Source of the DNA: Myxococcota bacterium | Lineage (GTDB): Bacteria > Myxococcota_C > UBA6777 | NCBI GenBank assembly: GCA_023150835.1 | Contig: JAKLKB010000017.1 | Coordinates: 62,001-126,000, forward strand | Length of the DNA stretch: 64,000 nt | Direction: 5' to 3' | Part shown: positions 42,254-52,163 of the stretch, one piece after another | Layout: every line of letters starts with the position of its first letter | Numbering within the stretch: the first letter of the stretch is position 1 | The notes under the pieces: model-generated | What the model was told of the DNA's origin: nothing | What the model saw: only the letters and a program-made list of their open reading frames with translations | The model's database searches: none | Translations under genes and position numbers: made by a program

Positions 42254-45136
42254 CTAAGGTCTGCGCTGTTGGGATTTGATCAGGAAGCGGATGCGTTGTG
42301 CGGCGCGTTCGGCGGCGGCTTGGATGCTGGGGTCGGGATCTTCGCGAAGCCGTTCAAATTGCGGGAGGTACGTTGCAGCACGCGGTCCAAAGGAGCTAAT
42401 TGCGTACATCACAGCGATACGGACGCGTGTGTCTGTGTCCTCAAGTCCTTTTTTGAGCGTGAGCAGGACGGCGGGGTAGCGTTGCTCGCCGAGGGCTTCT
42501 GCTGCGGCTTGGCGTGCGCGCCACCAATCGTTTTCAAGCAACGTTTTTTTGAGAAGTGCGCGGGCGCTTTTGGTTGGGATGCGGCGGACGGCGCGCAAGG
42601 CCGCGTCTCGAACGTCTGTGCTGCCGTCTGAAAGGGCGGTGGTCAGGGCTTTGAGGGTCAAGGCGTCTTTGGGGGCGAGTGCTCGGATGGCGTTGGCCAT
42701 GAGGGTGCGGATCGTTGGGGTCGGGTGTTGTATCAGATAATATCGGAGTTCATCGAGTGATTTTTCACCCATTTGACCGAGAGCTTTGGCGGAGGCTTCT
42801 TGCATTAGAGGTGTGTTGTCTTGAAGTCCTTGTTTGAGTGCGGGGATGGCGTCTTTCGCGGCTTGTTCGCCGATCGCTCCAAGGGCTTGTGCGACAGCGA
42901 CACGGACGCGCTCATCGTCGTCTTTGATGCGCTGGCTGAGAGCGGCGGTGGCTGGTAGCGCGGCAGGGCCGATGTAAAGAAGGGCTTCTGCGGCAGCGAG
43001 GCGAACACGCGCATCCTCGGAGGCGAGCGCTTGCGTGAGAGCGGGCACGGCGGGGGTGGCTTTGCGCTTGAGTCGCCCGATCTCGACAGCGGCGATCCAG
43101 CGAAGCGATGGGAATCTTTCTTGTGCGAGGGCTTCGATCAACGAAGGAAGCGCACGTACGCCAAGTCGCCCCATTTGCTTGACAGCGACTTCACGAACTT
43201 GCTCGTTTTCGTCATCAAACATCGGTCGGATCAGTTGGATCGCGTTCGCTGGTTTAAGCTTGACAAGAAAACGGATGGAACGTGCGCGAATAAACCACCA
43301 CTCATTTTTCATACCAAAACGAAGTGTCCCTAAAGAATCTTTCCCTAGCTCTCCAACGGCGTTGATCGAGGCCTCTCTGACGCGGCGGTCGGCGTCTGTG
43401 AGCCCTTTTTGGAGAGCTTTTTGGGAGGCGCGCCCTCCGCGTTTCCATCGGCCCAAGGCACTTGCTGCGAGATAGCGGACCCGCCAAAAGGGATGCTCGG
43501 CAAGAGCCTGACGCAGGATCTTGGCACCCGGGCCGCCGATCTCGGCCAAAGCGCGGACAGCAGCGAGTTGAACGGCAACTTCGTTGTCGCGCAAGGCCTC
43601 TCCGAGTTCTTTGGCGGCGGGGGCGGAGGCTGCGCCTTGTGCGCTAAGTCCGAGCAACAAGATCCTGCGGAGGTTTGGATCTTTGCTGCGCTGGAGGGCG
43701 CGCTGAAGGTAAAAAACAGCGGAGGGGCCGTGTTTTCCGAGATTTCTAGCTGCTGCGGCTCCGACTTCGATGGAGGTGTCTTGTGTGGCACGTTCGAGGC
43801 TTTGGAGGACACGTTTTGGGGTGGGCTGGGGGGTGGGCCATAGCGCGGCGGAGGCGATCTGTCGGATGCGCCACCAAGGATGTTGTGTGGCTTGTTGTGC
43901 GAGGTGAGAGAGGGCGTAGGGGTGCATGGCTGCGAGAGCGAGGGCTGCGTTTTCTTGGACGCTGCGGTTGGAATCTTTGAGAGCGCGAACAAGGGCGGGG
44001 ATCGCAGAACGGGCTTCAGGGCCGATCTGTGCGAGTCCTTGGGCGGCATACCAACGCGCACGCCACCAAGTATTTTGTTGGAGGGTTTGGGTCAGCGGAG
44101 GGATCGCAGGAGGCCCCATCTTTCCCATCGCGACAAGAGCGGCTTGTTGGACTGTTTTGTCTGGATCGCGCAGCGAGTCGATGAGTGTGGGAAGTGCTTC
44201 GGTGGCGGCCTTGGGACCGATGGATCCGAGCGAACGCGCAGCGATACGGCGCTCTTGGGGCGTTTCACCAAACTTGAGCAAGCGCAACAAGCCCGGGGTG
44301 GCTTTGGGGCCGATCTGCGCGAGAGCAAGGGCGGCGGCTTGGCGAACGATGGGATCTTCGTCGCGTGCGGCGCGAGTGAGTTCGGGGACGGCAGAGGCGG
44401 CTTGCGCTCCCATGCGGTGGAGGGCTTTGGCGGAGGCCAGTCGCAAAGAGGCCGATGGTTCGGCGATTAGTGTTTTTCGCAACAAAGGTGCGGCGTTGGG
44501 TCCCATCTCTCCGAGCGCTTCGATTACAGCGATTCGGACACGCATATCACGTTCTTTTTCGAGGGCGTCTTTCATCACAGGCAACGCCCGAAGACTGGTG
44601 ACTGCGCCCAATTGGCCGATAGAACGGGCGGCCTGCCACCGCATCTGCCACCAACTGTTTTGATCCAAGATCCCCATATAGGCCGACAAGCTTTCTTGCC
44701 CAAAGGGTTGCAATGCCTCCATTGCAGCCGCACGCACGCGGTGTTCTGGATCGCGTGTGGCGCTCTGCAACAGCGGGATCATCTCTTGGGGGGGACCAAA
44801 TCGCGTGATCAGTAAAAGTGAAAAACGCCGCATCTGCCAGTCTTTGGAGCGCATCGCTTTTTCGAGCAGAGGGTAGGTCGTGATCGCTTGGGCTCCCACT
44901 TCTGCAAGGCGCTCTTGCGCTTTGGCTTTTAATTCGCTGTCTTGCCCACGATAATCCGCAAGCAGCCGTTTCATTCCTGAAGGCAGACCTTCCATCGACG
45001 CCGAATACAGGCCATCTTCTGCGCAAACTTGCGATGTAAGACCAAACCAGATCCCCGCGCACCACAAGATGCGCCACACACACCATCCCGCATGACCGAG
45101 GTATTCTGAACAATTGGAGCCACTTCGCTTCTCCAT
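42254..45136 (-). CDS. exported giant HEAT-repeat protein
   Basis: 960 residues after a signal peptide (WRILWCAGIWFGLTSQVCA), then about 25 HEAT/PBS-lyase-type repeats (DPDKTVQQAALVAMGKMGPP, DARVRLAAAEALLYIGPAA). It is therefore a periplasmic or surface alpha-solenoid, likely a binding scaffold. Six repeats carry the motif [WF]W-x-x-R (SWWQMRWQAAR, TWWRARWYAAQ, PWWRIRQIAS, PFWRVRYLAAS, EWWFIRARSIR, DWWRARQAAAE). I chose the ATG at 45136, with AAAGGA upstream; the upstream frame (to 45325) is made of a 27-bp tandem repeat. No catalytic residues are visible. Confidence 0.85.
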   Translation of the reverse strand: MEKRSGSNCSEYLGHAGWCVWRILWCAGIWFGLTSQVCAEDGLYSASMEGLPSGMKRLLADYRGQDSELKAKAQERLAEVGAQAITTYPLLEKAMRSKDWQMRRFSLLLITRFGPPQEMIPLLQSATRDPEHRVRAAAMEALQPFGQESLSAYMGILDQNSWWQMRWQAARSIGQLGAVTSLRALPVMKDALEKERDMRVRIAVIEALGEMGPNAAPLLRKTLIAEPSASLRLASAKALHRMGAQAASAVPELTRAARDEDPIVRQAAALALAQIGPKATPGLLRLLKFGETPQERRIAARSLGSIGPKAATEALPTLIDSLRDPDKTVQQAALVAMGKMGPPAIPPLTQTLQQNTWWRARWYAAQGLAQIGPEARSAIPALVRALKDSNRSVQENAALALAAMHPYALSHLAQQATQHPWWRIRQIASAALWPTPQPTPKRVLQSLERATQDTSIEVGAAAARNLGKHGPSAVFYLQRALQRSKDPNLRRILLLGLSAQGAASAPAAKELGEALRDNEVAVQLAAVRALAEIGGPGAKILRQALAEHPFWRVRYLAASALGRWKRGGRASQKALQKGLTDADRRVREASINAVGELGKDSLGTLRFGMKNEWWFIRARSIRFLVKLKPANAIQLIRPMFDDENEQVREVAVKQMGRLGVRALPSLIEALAQERFPSLRWIAAVEIGRLKRKATPAVPALTQALASEDARVRLAAAEALLYIGPAALPATAALSQRIKDDDERVRVAVAQALGAIGEQAAKDAIPALKQGLQDNTPLMQEASAKALGQMGEKSLDELRYYLIQHPTPTIRTLMANAIRALAPKDALTLKALTTALSDGSTDVRDAALRAVRRIPTKSARALLKKTLLENDWWRARQAAAEALGEQRYPAVLLTLKKGLEDTDTRVRIAVMYAISSFGPRAATYLPQFERLREDPDPSIQAAAERAAQRIRFLIKSQQRRP

Positions 45137-45153
45137 GATATCTCTATCCTTTT

Positions 45154-45206
45154 TTTGATCGGCTGGAACATCTTTGTGGGTTTGATCGGCTGGAACATTT
45201 TTGAGG
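45154..45206. repeat. 27-bp tandem repeat upstream of the HEAT gene
   Basis: TTTGATCGGCTGGAACATCT starts at 45154 and again (last base T) at 45181, a 27-bp period. It lies in the 5' leader of the minus-strand HEAT gene, between start codon and likely promoter. Confidence 0.7.
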
Positions 45207-45409
45207 GCGGTGGGGGTTTGTGCAGAGCGCAGGGGGCGGTGTGGTGCGCTGCGCTGGGTTTCTCTTGTTGCGTGCTCGGTCGTTGCCTCTTCTTTTTTTG
45301 CGTTTTTTACTGAACAAAGTATCAATCTCCCTTTTTTGGAGGAGGTTGGCTACACTGCGCAGCCCAACGCAGGTTGTTGTGTTTGTCTTGTCGTGTGGAG
45401 GAGTTTTGC

Positions 45410-47776
45410 ATGTCCAAAAAAAACAACCGTCCTTCCAAAGGAGCCGCCAATCCGCCGAAAAAAGGAGCCTCGTCATCCGTTTCGTCGGAGGCATCGCCAA
45501 CGCGAGCCTCGATCCCTCGCGAACAAGGATCCGCACACGCAACGGGCCAGACCTTGCGTTCTACGGAGACCTCCGAACCTACTGTATTCGCGTCATCGAA
45601 TGAAGAGGCTGCCTCCTTATCGAAGCAAGAGGCCGCCTCCTTATCGAAGCAAGAGGCTACATCCTTATCGAAGCAAGAGGCTGTACTGCCGCCGAAAAAA
45701 GGGGACGGGGTGTCTTCTTTGCAGCCACAAGCCTCTTCGGTGTGGGATGGTGCGGTCGTGTCGTGGGGGCAATGGTGGAAGTCGCCGTCTGTGGATGCGG
45801 ATGGGGTGGATGATCGGGCGATTCAATTTGCTTTGGTTGCGGTGTCGTTGTTGTTGTTTACCACGCAGCTTGGTTATGGGCTGTGGGATTGCTGGGAGCC
45901 GCATTATGCGGAGACGGCGCGCATGATGATCGTGCGCAAAGATTGGGTGCATCCGTATTGGTCTTACGCTTACTTTCTGTCCAAACCGATCTTGATGTTT
46001 TGGTACATGGCGGCCTCGATGTCCGTCTTTGGTATCAACGAATGGGCGGTGCGTTTGCCCTTTGCGTTGCATGCGGTGTTGTTGGTGTGGGGGGTGTATG
46101 TTGTGCTTGCGCGGCTGTATTCGTCGCGTGTCGGGGTCTTGGCTGCGGTGATCACCGCAACGGCTCCGTTGACGGGGTTTATGGGGCGACAAGCGCTTTC
46201 GGATATCTTGGTTGTCACTTATCTCACCCTTGCGATGGGCTTTTTGGCGTTGGCCTTGTTTGGTAGCAGGCCTTCACGGGAGGAGGCCGAACGTACGGGG
46301 CGCAGACCTCCTGTGCATCTGCCTTATTTGACGTTTTTTTATGCGTTGATCGGTTTGTCGTTGCTTGCCAAAGGGTTGCTTGGTCTTGGCATCGCGGGAG
46401 CGGTGTTTGTGGGATATCTGTTGTTCACCTTTGATCTCGATAGCTTGCGGCGTTTGCATATCCCGCGAGGGGCGATCTTGGTGGGGGTGATCGCTTTGCC
46501 TTGGTATATCCACATGAGTTTTTTTCCCGGGCGCAACATCGACGATCACAAGACTTTTTGGGATCGCTTTGTTTTGCACGACAACTTTTATCGTGTCTTT
46601 GGGGGGGTTCATGGTGAACGCGGCGACTTTGTGTATTTTGTTCGGCAGCTTGGGTATGGTTTGGGGCCTTGGTTGGCTTTTTTGCCGATGGGGTTGTTTG
46701 GTGTGGCGCGTTTTCGCGGGGGTGATGCGATGCAAGGGGGACTCTCTGTCCACGAGCAACTGCGGCGCTTTTTGTTGTCATGGTGGTTTGTCACCTTTGT
46801 TTTTCTGACGTTATCACAGACAAAGTTCCATCATTATGTCTTTCCCGTGATCCCGATCAGCGCCATCTTGATCGCTTTGTGGATCGATCGCTATTTGAGC
46901 GAGCCTTTTGATACAACCCAACGCTTCGCTTTGATCGCGATCTTCGGGATCTTGGCGATGGTGATGCGAGACTTTATCCACGAACCCAAGAGCCTTGTGA
47001 ATCTGTTTGTGTACAAATATGAACGTGCGTATCCTGCGGCAGATACGGCTTTATGGAGCATCGATGGGATATTGCAGAGCTTGGGTCTCAAAACCAAGAC
47101 GGGAAATTCTTGGGCGTTAACACCTGCGTTTGTTTTTCGCAATCTGTTTGTTCTGTTTGGTTTTGCCCTTGCTGTCGGCTTTTTTTATGAGATGCGCAAG
47201 GCGGCGATCGCTTTGTTTTGCGCTGCGGCTTTGTTGTTGACGATCTACAACACACACGTGTTTCTGGTGCGATTGAGCCAGCATTGGTCGCAAAAGCCGT
47301 TGTTTGAGACGCTGCAAAAACACAGTCCGCTATGGAAGCGCCTTCTTTCCGACAAAAACATCGACGCTCGCCAGCATCCGATCCCCGAAGAGCCGCTGTT
47401 TGCGTTCAAAATGAATTGGCGTGGTGAACAGTTTTACGCCTTAAACCACGACCTTCAGATCATGGGAACGAACGCTTATGCCCGTCTTTACGACGCGATC
47501 CAACGCCACCGACGCCCGGGACGCCCTGTGTTTTTCTTGACCGAAGCCGAGCGTTTCGATCAACTCAAACGCGGTGTCGGATCGTACGATGCGTCTCTCC
47601 TGCGCGTCATCGACAAATCCAACAACAAATACATCTTGGTCAAGCTTCTCCCCCGCAATGCCTCTGCCCCTCTTGACCTCCAACGCCTCGAACGCGACAA
47701 ACGAAATCGCGAATATTACGACAATTGGGTGCGCGATTGGCAGAAAAAGCAGCGTTTGAAAAATCAAAAAAAATAA
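45410..47776 (+). CDS. ArnT-like membrane glycosyltransferase (PMT family)
   Basis: Integral membrane glycosyltransferase of the GT-C fold (788 residues), expected to move a sugar from a polyprenyl-phosphate donor onto lipid A, glycan or protein. After about 120 disordered cytoplasmic residues, with three 24-bp-encoded EAASLSKQ-type repeats (45604-45680), the core begins near GLWDCWEPHYAETARMMIV, whose acidic pair is the family's catalytic loop, then KPILMFWYMAASMSVFGINE. About 10-12 TM helices follow (LPYLTFFYALIGLSLLAKGL), and a soluble C-terminal domain. GGAGGAG precedes the ATG. Acceptor and donor are unknown. Confidence 0.87.
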   Translation: MSKKNNRPSKGAANPPKKGASSSVSSEASPTRASIPREQGSAHATGQTLRSTETSEPTVFASSNEEAASLSKQEAASLSKQEATSLSKQEAVLPPKKGDGVSSLQPQASSVWDGAVVSWGQWWKSPSVDADGVDDRAIQFALVAVSLLLFTTQLGYGLWDCWEPHYAETARMMIVRKDWVHPYWSYAYFLSKPILMFWYMAASMSVFGINEWAVRLPFALHAVLLVWGVYVVLARLYSSRVGVLAAVITATAPLTGFMGRQALSDILVVTYLTLAMGFLALALFGSRPSREEAERTGRRPPVHLPYLTFFYALIGLSLLAKGLLGLGIAGAVFVGYLLFTFDLDSLRRLHIPRGAILVGVIALPWYIHMSFFPGRNIDDHKTFWDRFVLHDNFYRVFGGVHGERGDFVYFVRQLGYGLGPWLAFLPMGLFGVARFRGGDAMQGGLSVHEQLRRFLLSWWFVTFVFLTLSQTKFHHYVFPVIPISAILIALWIDRYLSEPFDTTQRFALIAIFGILAMVMRDFIHEPKSLVNLFVYKYERAYPAADTALWSIDGILQSLGLKTKTGNSWALTPAFVFRNLFVLFGFALAVGFFYEMRKAAIALFCAAALLLTIYNTHVFLVRLSQHWSQKPLFETLQKHSPLWKRLLSDKNIDARQHPIPEEPLFAFKMNWRGEQFYALNHDLQIMGTNAYARLYDAIQRHRRPGRPVFFLTEAERFDQLKRGVGSYDASLLRVIDKSNNKYILVKLLPRNASAPLDLQRLERDKRNREYYDNWVRDWQKKQRLKNQKK

Positions 47777-48102
47777 GGCGGAAACCTCGAAGGATGGCGG
47801 TGTGTTCTCGATACCCCTCACCCCCCCCGACCCCACCTCTCCCCGCGACGCTGCGCTGCGGGGCGAGGGGGGAGAAAAAAACGAAACGACCCCGTGTTGG
47901 ACTCTGTGGGCGATGGTGTTTCATCGCGCTCCTCGATGAAAATAAGCACAAGCACGAAGAAAAAACTGCGGTGCATCCGAGCGTTTGATTTTTTTGATCG
48001 TGCTTATGCGTAGGCGGGAGCGCTATCAAGCCAGCAACGATGCTGCTTGGAAGGGTGCGAACGCGGGATTTGGGAGCAACAACGAAAGCAGCGTTGCAAG
48101 GC
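47777..48102. other. intergenic region with GC-rich hairpin
   Basis: 326 bp between convergent genes. At 47816-47876 a C-rich run (CCTCACCCCCCCCGACCCC) is followed by a strong stem from CTCTCCCCGC and GCGGGGCGAGG. It may act as a terminator or be a short palindromic repeat. The words ATAAGCAC (47941) and GTGCTTAT (48001) could form a second, long-range stem. No gene is supported. Confidence 0.5.
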
Positions 48103-48636
48103 TCAGGAGCGGGGCCGAAGGCACAAGGCGGCCTTAGAGAAGGGGGTTTCTTGTCGGATCACAAGTCCTTCGGGAGTCATCTGCGTGTGTTGTACGAGTT
48201 CTAAGCCTTGCCAAGGAAGAAAATACGTGGCTGCGTCATCTTCTTTGTCTACAAACCCGTGGCCTTTCCAAGGTGATCTCCACCACAAAAAGGGGAAGTA
48301 GCCTTGTTTTCCGCTGACGTCGAAGGTATAGCCATCTTCTTTGAGGTGGATGGTTTCTAGGCTGCGAAACAGGGTGATGCCGCCGAATGAAAGCTGTGTG
48401 ATGTGGAAGACCTCGTTGTGCTGGCCTCGGCTTGTGTAATCCATCAGGGTCGAAAAAGTGGGGAGCCTGTTTTGGCGGCAAAAAGAGTCGAGAAGCCGAA
48501 GCGTTTGTTTTTCTTTCCACCGCAAGGAGCTTGTACGAAGGCCCTCAGGATCGGTGATCTCAAGCTGAAAGGGACTCCACCAACGTCCCTGTTTGGCTTG
48601 AAAATAGCGGTGGTGTGGCGGAAGTGTGTTTGTCAA
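48103..48636 (-). CDS. unknown soluble protein
   Basis: 177 residues, no signal peptide or TM segment, no family recognised. It is rich in aromatics (GYFPFLWWRSPWKGHGF) and mixed alpha/beta. The start is a TTG at 48636 supported by AAGGAG six bases upstream. It follows the acyl-CoA synthetase by 28 bp on the same strand, so the two are probably co-transcribed. Confidence 0.6.
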   Translation of the reverse strand: MTNTLPPHHRYFQAKQGRWWSPFQLEITDPEGLRTSSLRWKEKQTLRLLDSFCRQNRLPTFSTLMDYTSRGQHNEVFHITQLSFGGITLFRSLETIHLKEDGYTFDVSGKQGYFPFLWWRSPWKGHGFVDKEDDAATYFLPWQGLELVQHTQMTPEGLVIRQETPFSKAALCLRPRS

Positions 48637-48664
48637 GGCACGCTCCTTGGTGGGTGGGAGCAGA

Positions 48665-50464
48665 TCAGTCGTCTAGGCCGGCGTAGAAGGCTTCGATCTC
48701 GGCAGCATATTTTTCGTTGACGACGCGGCGTTTGATCTTTTGGGTGGGGGTGAGTTCGCCGCCTTCGATGGTAAAGTCGACGGGCAGGAGTGTGAATTTG
48801 CGGATGCTTTCGTAGCGTGCGAGGCTTTCGTTGGCTTTTTTCACCTCTGCATCGACGTATTGGATGAAGTCGTTGTGTTTGGCGAGTTGTTGAAGATCCG
48901 AGGGCCAACCGCGCTCTGCGGCCAATTTGGGCGCACGCTCGGGATCGAGCGTAAGCAAGGCCGCCATAAACTTGCGGCGGTCGCCGATCGCTACTGCTTG
49001 ACCGATGCCATCGATCTGGCGCAAGAGTTTTTCGATATTTTGTGGGGCGACGTTTTTTCCGCCAGCGGTGATGATCAAGTCTTTTTTGCGGTCGGTGATG
49101 CGGAGGAATCCATCGCTGTCGAACTCGCCGATATCGCCCGAATGCAGCCATCCGTTGTTGAGTGTTTCGCTCGTGGCTTCGGGGCTTTTGTAATATCCCA
49201 TAAAGACGTTATCGCCTTTGAAGATGATCTCGCCGTCTTCGGCGATCTTGACTTCGACGTCGGGAAAGGGTCGTCCGACCGTTCCGAGCTTGGTCCAACC
49301 GGGTTTGGGGCGATTGAACGTGGTGGGTCCCGTGCCTTCGGATTGTCCGTAGACTTCGTGGATGGGGATACCGATCGACAAGAAGAATTCGAGGACGTCA
49401 AGGCCGATAGGAGCAGCGCCGACGACCGCAACACGCAGCCGATCCAAGCCGAGGCCCGCGTGGATCTTACCGAGGATGCGGCTTGCAAGTTTGAACTGGA
49501 GGCCCAAGACGCCGCTCGGTGCGCCGTGTTGGAGCTTGTGGTAGCCCGCTTTGAGGGCGACTCCCCGCGCCCAACCGAGCAGCAGCTTTTTGATCCCCTT
49601 GGCTTCGGCAAACTTGCCTTCAAGCGCGGTTTTGAATTTTTCCCATACACGCGGAACACCGAGAAAGATCGTCGGTCGTGCTTTGGTCAGTGCATCGCGG
49701 ATCTGTTTGAGGTCGGCGCAGAAATAGGCCGGACTACCCGCCGAAAGAGGAACGTGGATCGTGAACATCTGCTCGGCGATGTGCGACAGCGGAAGATAAG
49801 AGACGTTGCAATCGTTTCCGTCCAATCCACCGACCAGATCAACGGCTTTCCCAGCGGTGAATGCAAGGTTGCGTTGGCTGAGCATGACGCCTTTGGGGGG
49901 GCCTGTGGTGCCGCTGGTGTAGATCAGCGTCGCAAGGTCGTTGTAGTCGATGCTGTCGACGCGCTTGTGGACTTCATCGGCTTTTTCATCGCCTTCTTTT
50001 AAGAAGTCTTCAAAGGAGACGACTTTTTCGTGTTTGATCTTGTCGGCGTCACGGATCATCACAAAGCGCTGAACGGCTTTGAGATCCTTGAGGATGGGGG
50101 CCACCGAAGCGTCCCACAGCTTTTTGCTTTCGATCACAAACACGATGGCTTCGCAGTGATTGACGATGTAGGCGGTTTGTTCGGGGGTGCTGGTTTGATA
50201 GACGCCTGCGGGTACGCCGCGAACCATCATGGCTCCGACATCGGCGATCACCCATTCAGGGCAGTTGTCGCCCATGATTGTCACAGCCCCACCGGGCTTG
50301 TGGCCGTATTTGATCAAGGCCCCACCGAATTTTTGGCACTGATCCCAGTATTCTTTCCATGTGATCATGCGCCATGCGTTGCCGGCTTGGCCGTATAATG
50401 CGGGCTGATTTGCTGATTTTTGTGCGTGCGCTCGAAAGCGGTCGATGACTGTATCGCGGGCCAC
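48665..50464 (-). CDS. long-chain acyl-CoA synthetase (AMP-forming)
   Basis: Activates fatty acids with ATP and CoA (599 residues). The AMP-binding signature is LIYTSGTTGPPKGVMLSQRN. Other motifs are AHIAEQMFTIHVPLSAG-type, EVYGQSEGTGPTTFNRP, GWLHSGDIGEFDSDGFLRIT and TPTQKIKRRVVNEKY with the catalytic Lys of the mobile C-terminal domain. Length and motifs match the FadD15/FAA group of long-chain enzymes rather than short-chain Acs. The start is GTG 50464 with GGAGAGGGAA upstream. Confidence 0.93.
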   Translation of the reverse strand: MARDTVIDRFRAHAQKSANQPALYGQAGNAWRMITWKEYWDQCQKFGGALIKYGHKPGGAVTIMGDNCPEWVIADVGAMMVRGVPAGVYQTSTPEQTAYIVNHCEAIVFVIESKKLWDASVAPILKDLKAVQRFVMIRDADKIKHEKVVSFEDFLKEGDEKADEVHKRVDSIDYNDLATLIYTSGTTGPPKGVMLSQRNLAFTAGKAVDLVGGLDGNDCNVSYLPLSHIAEQMFTIHVPLSAGSPAYFCADLKQIRDALTKARPTIFLGVPRVWEKFKTALEGKFAEAKGIKKLLLGWARGVALKAGYHKLQHGAPSGVLGLQFKLASRILGKIHAGLGLDRLRVAVVGAAPIGLDVLEFFLSIGIPIHEVYGQSEGTGPTTFNRPKPGWTKLGTVGRPFPDVEVKIAEDGEIIFKGDNVFMGYYKSPEATSETLNNGWLHSGDIGEFDSDGFLRITDRKKDLIITAGGKNVAPQNIEKLLRQIDGIGQAVAIGDRRKFMAALLTLDPERAPKLAAERGWPSDLQQLAKHNDFIQYVDAEVKKANESLARYESIRKFTLLPVDFTIEGGELTPTQKIKRRVVNEKYAAEIEAFYAGLDD

Positions 50465-50859
50465 TTCCCTCTCCTTTGTGGTTTACGTGATGTATTTGCC
50501 CTGTGATGGGGGCGTTTGCGATCGCCGTCCATCGGTGCGGATTCCATCCCGACACAGGCAGGGGTGTTGCGAGGCGGTGAACCAAGCGAACGTCCTGTTG
50601 GCGCTCAGTACAAGCAACGAGATCACAGGTTGCGTATAAGCCGCTTTGTATTGATGATCCATGCGGCTTCCCTCAAGGGCCTTATCGTATGCAATTCGCC
50701 GAAACAAGCAACCTTCTTTTTTGTGATGGGGTGTGTGCTTTGTTTGCGGCGTGGTGCGTACGATCGAGGCATAGCGTGTGCAGGAGGGCGCAGCATGGAC
50801 GCCGAGAGGCGCGGGTGATGGAAGTGCTTTGGAATGTGCGGATGGAAGGGAGATATCGG
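50465..50859. other. divergent intergenic region
   Basis: 395 bp between the acyl-CoA synthetase (minus) and the PilT-like gene (plus). The frame of the PilT-like gene is open back to 50689, but the sequence there has no family match, so I treat it as non-coding leader. No clear promoter boxes are seen. Confidence 0.4.
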
Positions 50860-52158
50860 ATGTCATTGAAGCAGTGGGTAAGACAAGCGCGTGGGGTGCA
50901 AGCGAGTGATCTGCATTTGGAAGCGGGGATGCCGTTGATGGTGCGAGTGCGTGGGCAGTTGCAGCCGATCGGAGGGGCGATTGGAGGGGCTGCGTTGTTG
51001 GAGGCGGCGCGTGGGTTGTTGGGGGAGGCGTGGCCGTTATTTTTACAGCAGCGATCGTACGATCTGGCCCAAACCATCGGCGGAGTGCGTTGTCGCGTCA
51101 ACGTGTTACAAAGTGTGCGGGGAGTGGGGTTTGCGATCCGACTGATGTCTGCGCAACAACCGACGGTTGAGAGCTTGAATCTGCACCCCGTGTTGCGTGA
51201 GATCGCGGCCTTGCCGCACGGATTGGTGTTGGTGTCAGGCCCCACAGGAAGCGGCAAGTCTTCGACTTTGGCGGCGATGGTGCAGGAGATTAACGTGCAT
51301 CGGGCGTGTCATATTGTCACGATCGAACATCCGATCGAGTTCTTCTTGTCGCCTGTGCGATCGTTGATCAGGCAGCGCGAAGTGGGGCGAGACACGCCTT
51401 CGGTGGAGCGCGCATTGATCGATGCGATGCGCGAAGATCCCGACGTGTTGATGGTGGGGGAGATGCGCGATCCCGAGACCATGCGGCAGACCCTCAATGC
51501 TGCAGAGACCGGCCATCTGGTGTTTGCGACAGTTCATTCCTCAAGCTGCGCAGAAGCTTTACAACGCCTTGTCTCGGCTTTTTCTCCTGAGATCCAAGCG
51601 GGTGTGCGTACGCAGTTGGCGGATTGTTTGCAGGCGGTGGTCTGCCAACGCCTGTTGTATCGGGAAGATCTGGATCTGCGCGTTCCTGAATGTGAGATCA
51701 TCCGAGGTTCTTCTGCGGTGCGCAATCTTGTGCGCGAAGGGCAATTTTTCAAGCTGCTTTCTGTTATGGAAACGGGGGCGCGTGAGGGGATGTGGAGCTT
51801 TGAGCGTTATCGCGCTTGGCTCTTGCAACGTACGCAATGGTCATGGCCGCAAGCACAAGATGAAGCGAGTCTTTCTGTGGACGACGAGATCGGGGCTTAT
51901 GCCTTGCCATCGTTGTCTTTCTCGGATGGTGCGGGGCCTGCCAAGCCGCTCGGAAACCTCCATCACACCGAGGCAAACGCTACTTCTCCTGCTCCGCCTG
52001 CAACCAAAACACCGTACATGGGCGGAGGACGGGTCTCTCGGATTTCTCACTCCCCACCGTCTCCACACAAGTCCACCGACGAAGAGGACGAAGTCATCGA
52101 GATCCAAGCTCTCGATGACGACTTGAATTCGCTGATTAAGGCGCTCGAAAAACGCTGA
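50860..52158 (+). CDS. PilT/PilU-like type IV pilus ATPase
   Basis: Hexameric secretion ATPase that powers pilus retraction in known relatives (432 residues). Visible are ASDLHLEAGMPLMVRVRGQL (N-terminal PilT domain), Walker A GPTGSGKSST at residues 127-136, Asp box TIEHPIEFF, Walker B DPDVLMVGEMRDPET and His box TGHLVFATVHSSSCAEALQR. An extra C-terminal tail of about 90 residues ends in DDDLNSLIKALEKR; the usual PilT AIRNLIRE appears as AVRNLVREGQ. I chose the ATG at 50860 (AAGGGAG upstream, domain starts at once). It stands alone, without other pilus genes nearby. Confidence 0.9.
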   Translation: MSLKQWVRQARGVQASDLHLEAGMPLMVRVRGQLQPIGGAIGGAALLEAARGLLGEAWPLFLQQRSYDLAQTIGGVRCRVNVLQSVRGVGFAIRLMSAQQPTVESLNLHPVLREIAALPHGLVLVSGPTGSGKSSTLAAMVQEINVHRACHIVTIEHPIEFFLSPVRSLIRQREVGRDTPSVERALIDAMREDPDVLMVGEMRDPETMRQTLNAAETGHLVFATVHSSSCAEALQRLVSAFSPEIQAGVRTQLADCLQAVVCQRLLYREDLDLRVPECEIIRGSSAVRNLVREGQFFKLLSVMETGAREGMWSFERYRAWLLQRTQWSWPQAQDEASLSVDDEIGAYALPSLSFSDGAGPAKPLGNLHHTEANATSPAPPATKTPYMGGGRVSRISHSPPSPHKSTDEEDEVIEIQALDDDLNSLIKALEKR

Positions 52159-52163
52159 GAAGA

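Noticed and set aside
48740-50002. 420-codon plus-strand ORF opposite the acyl-CoA synthetase
   Set aside because: Antisense shadow of a gene with intact AMP-binding motifs.
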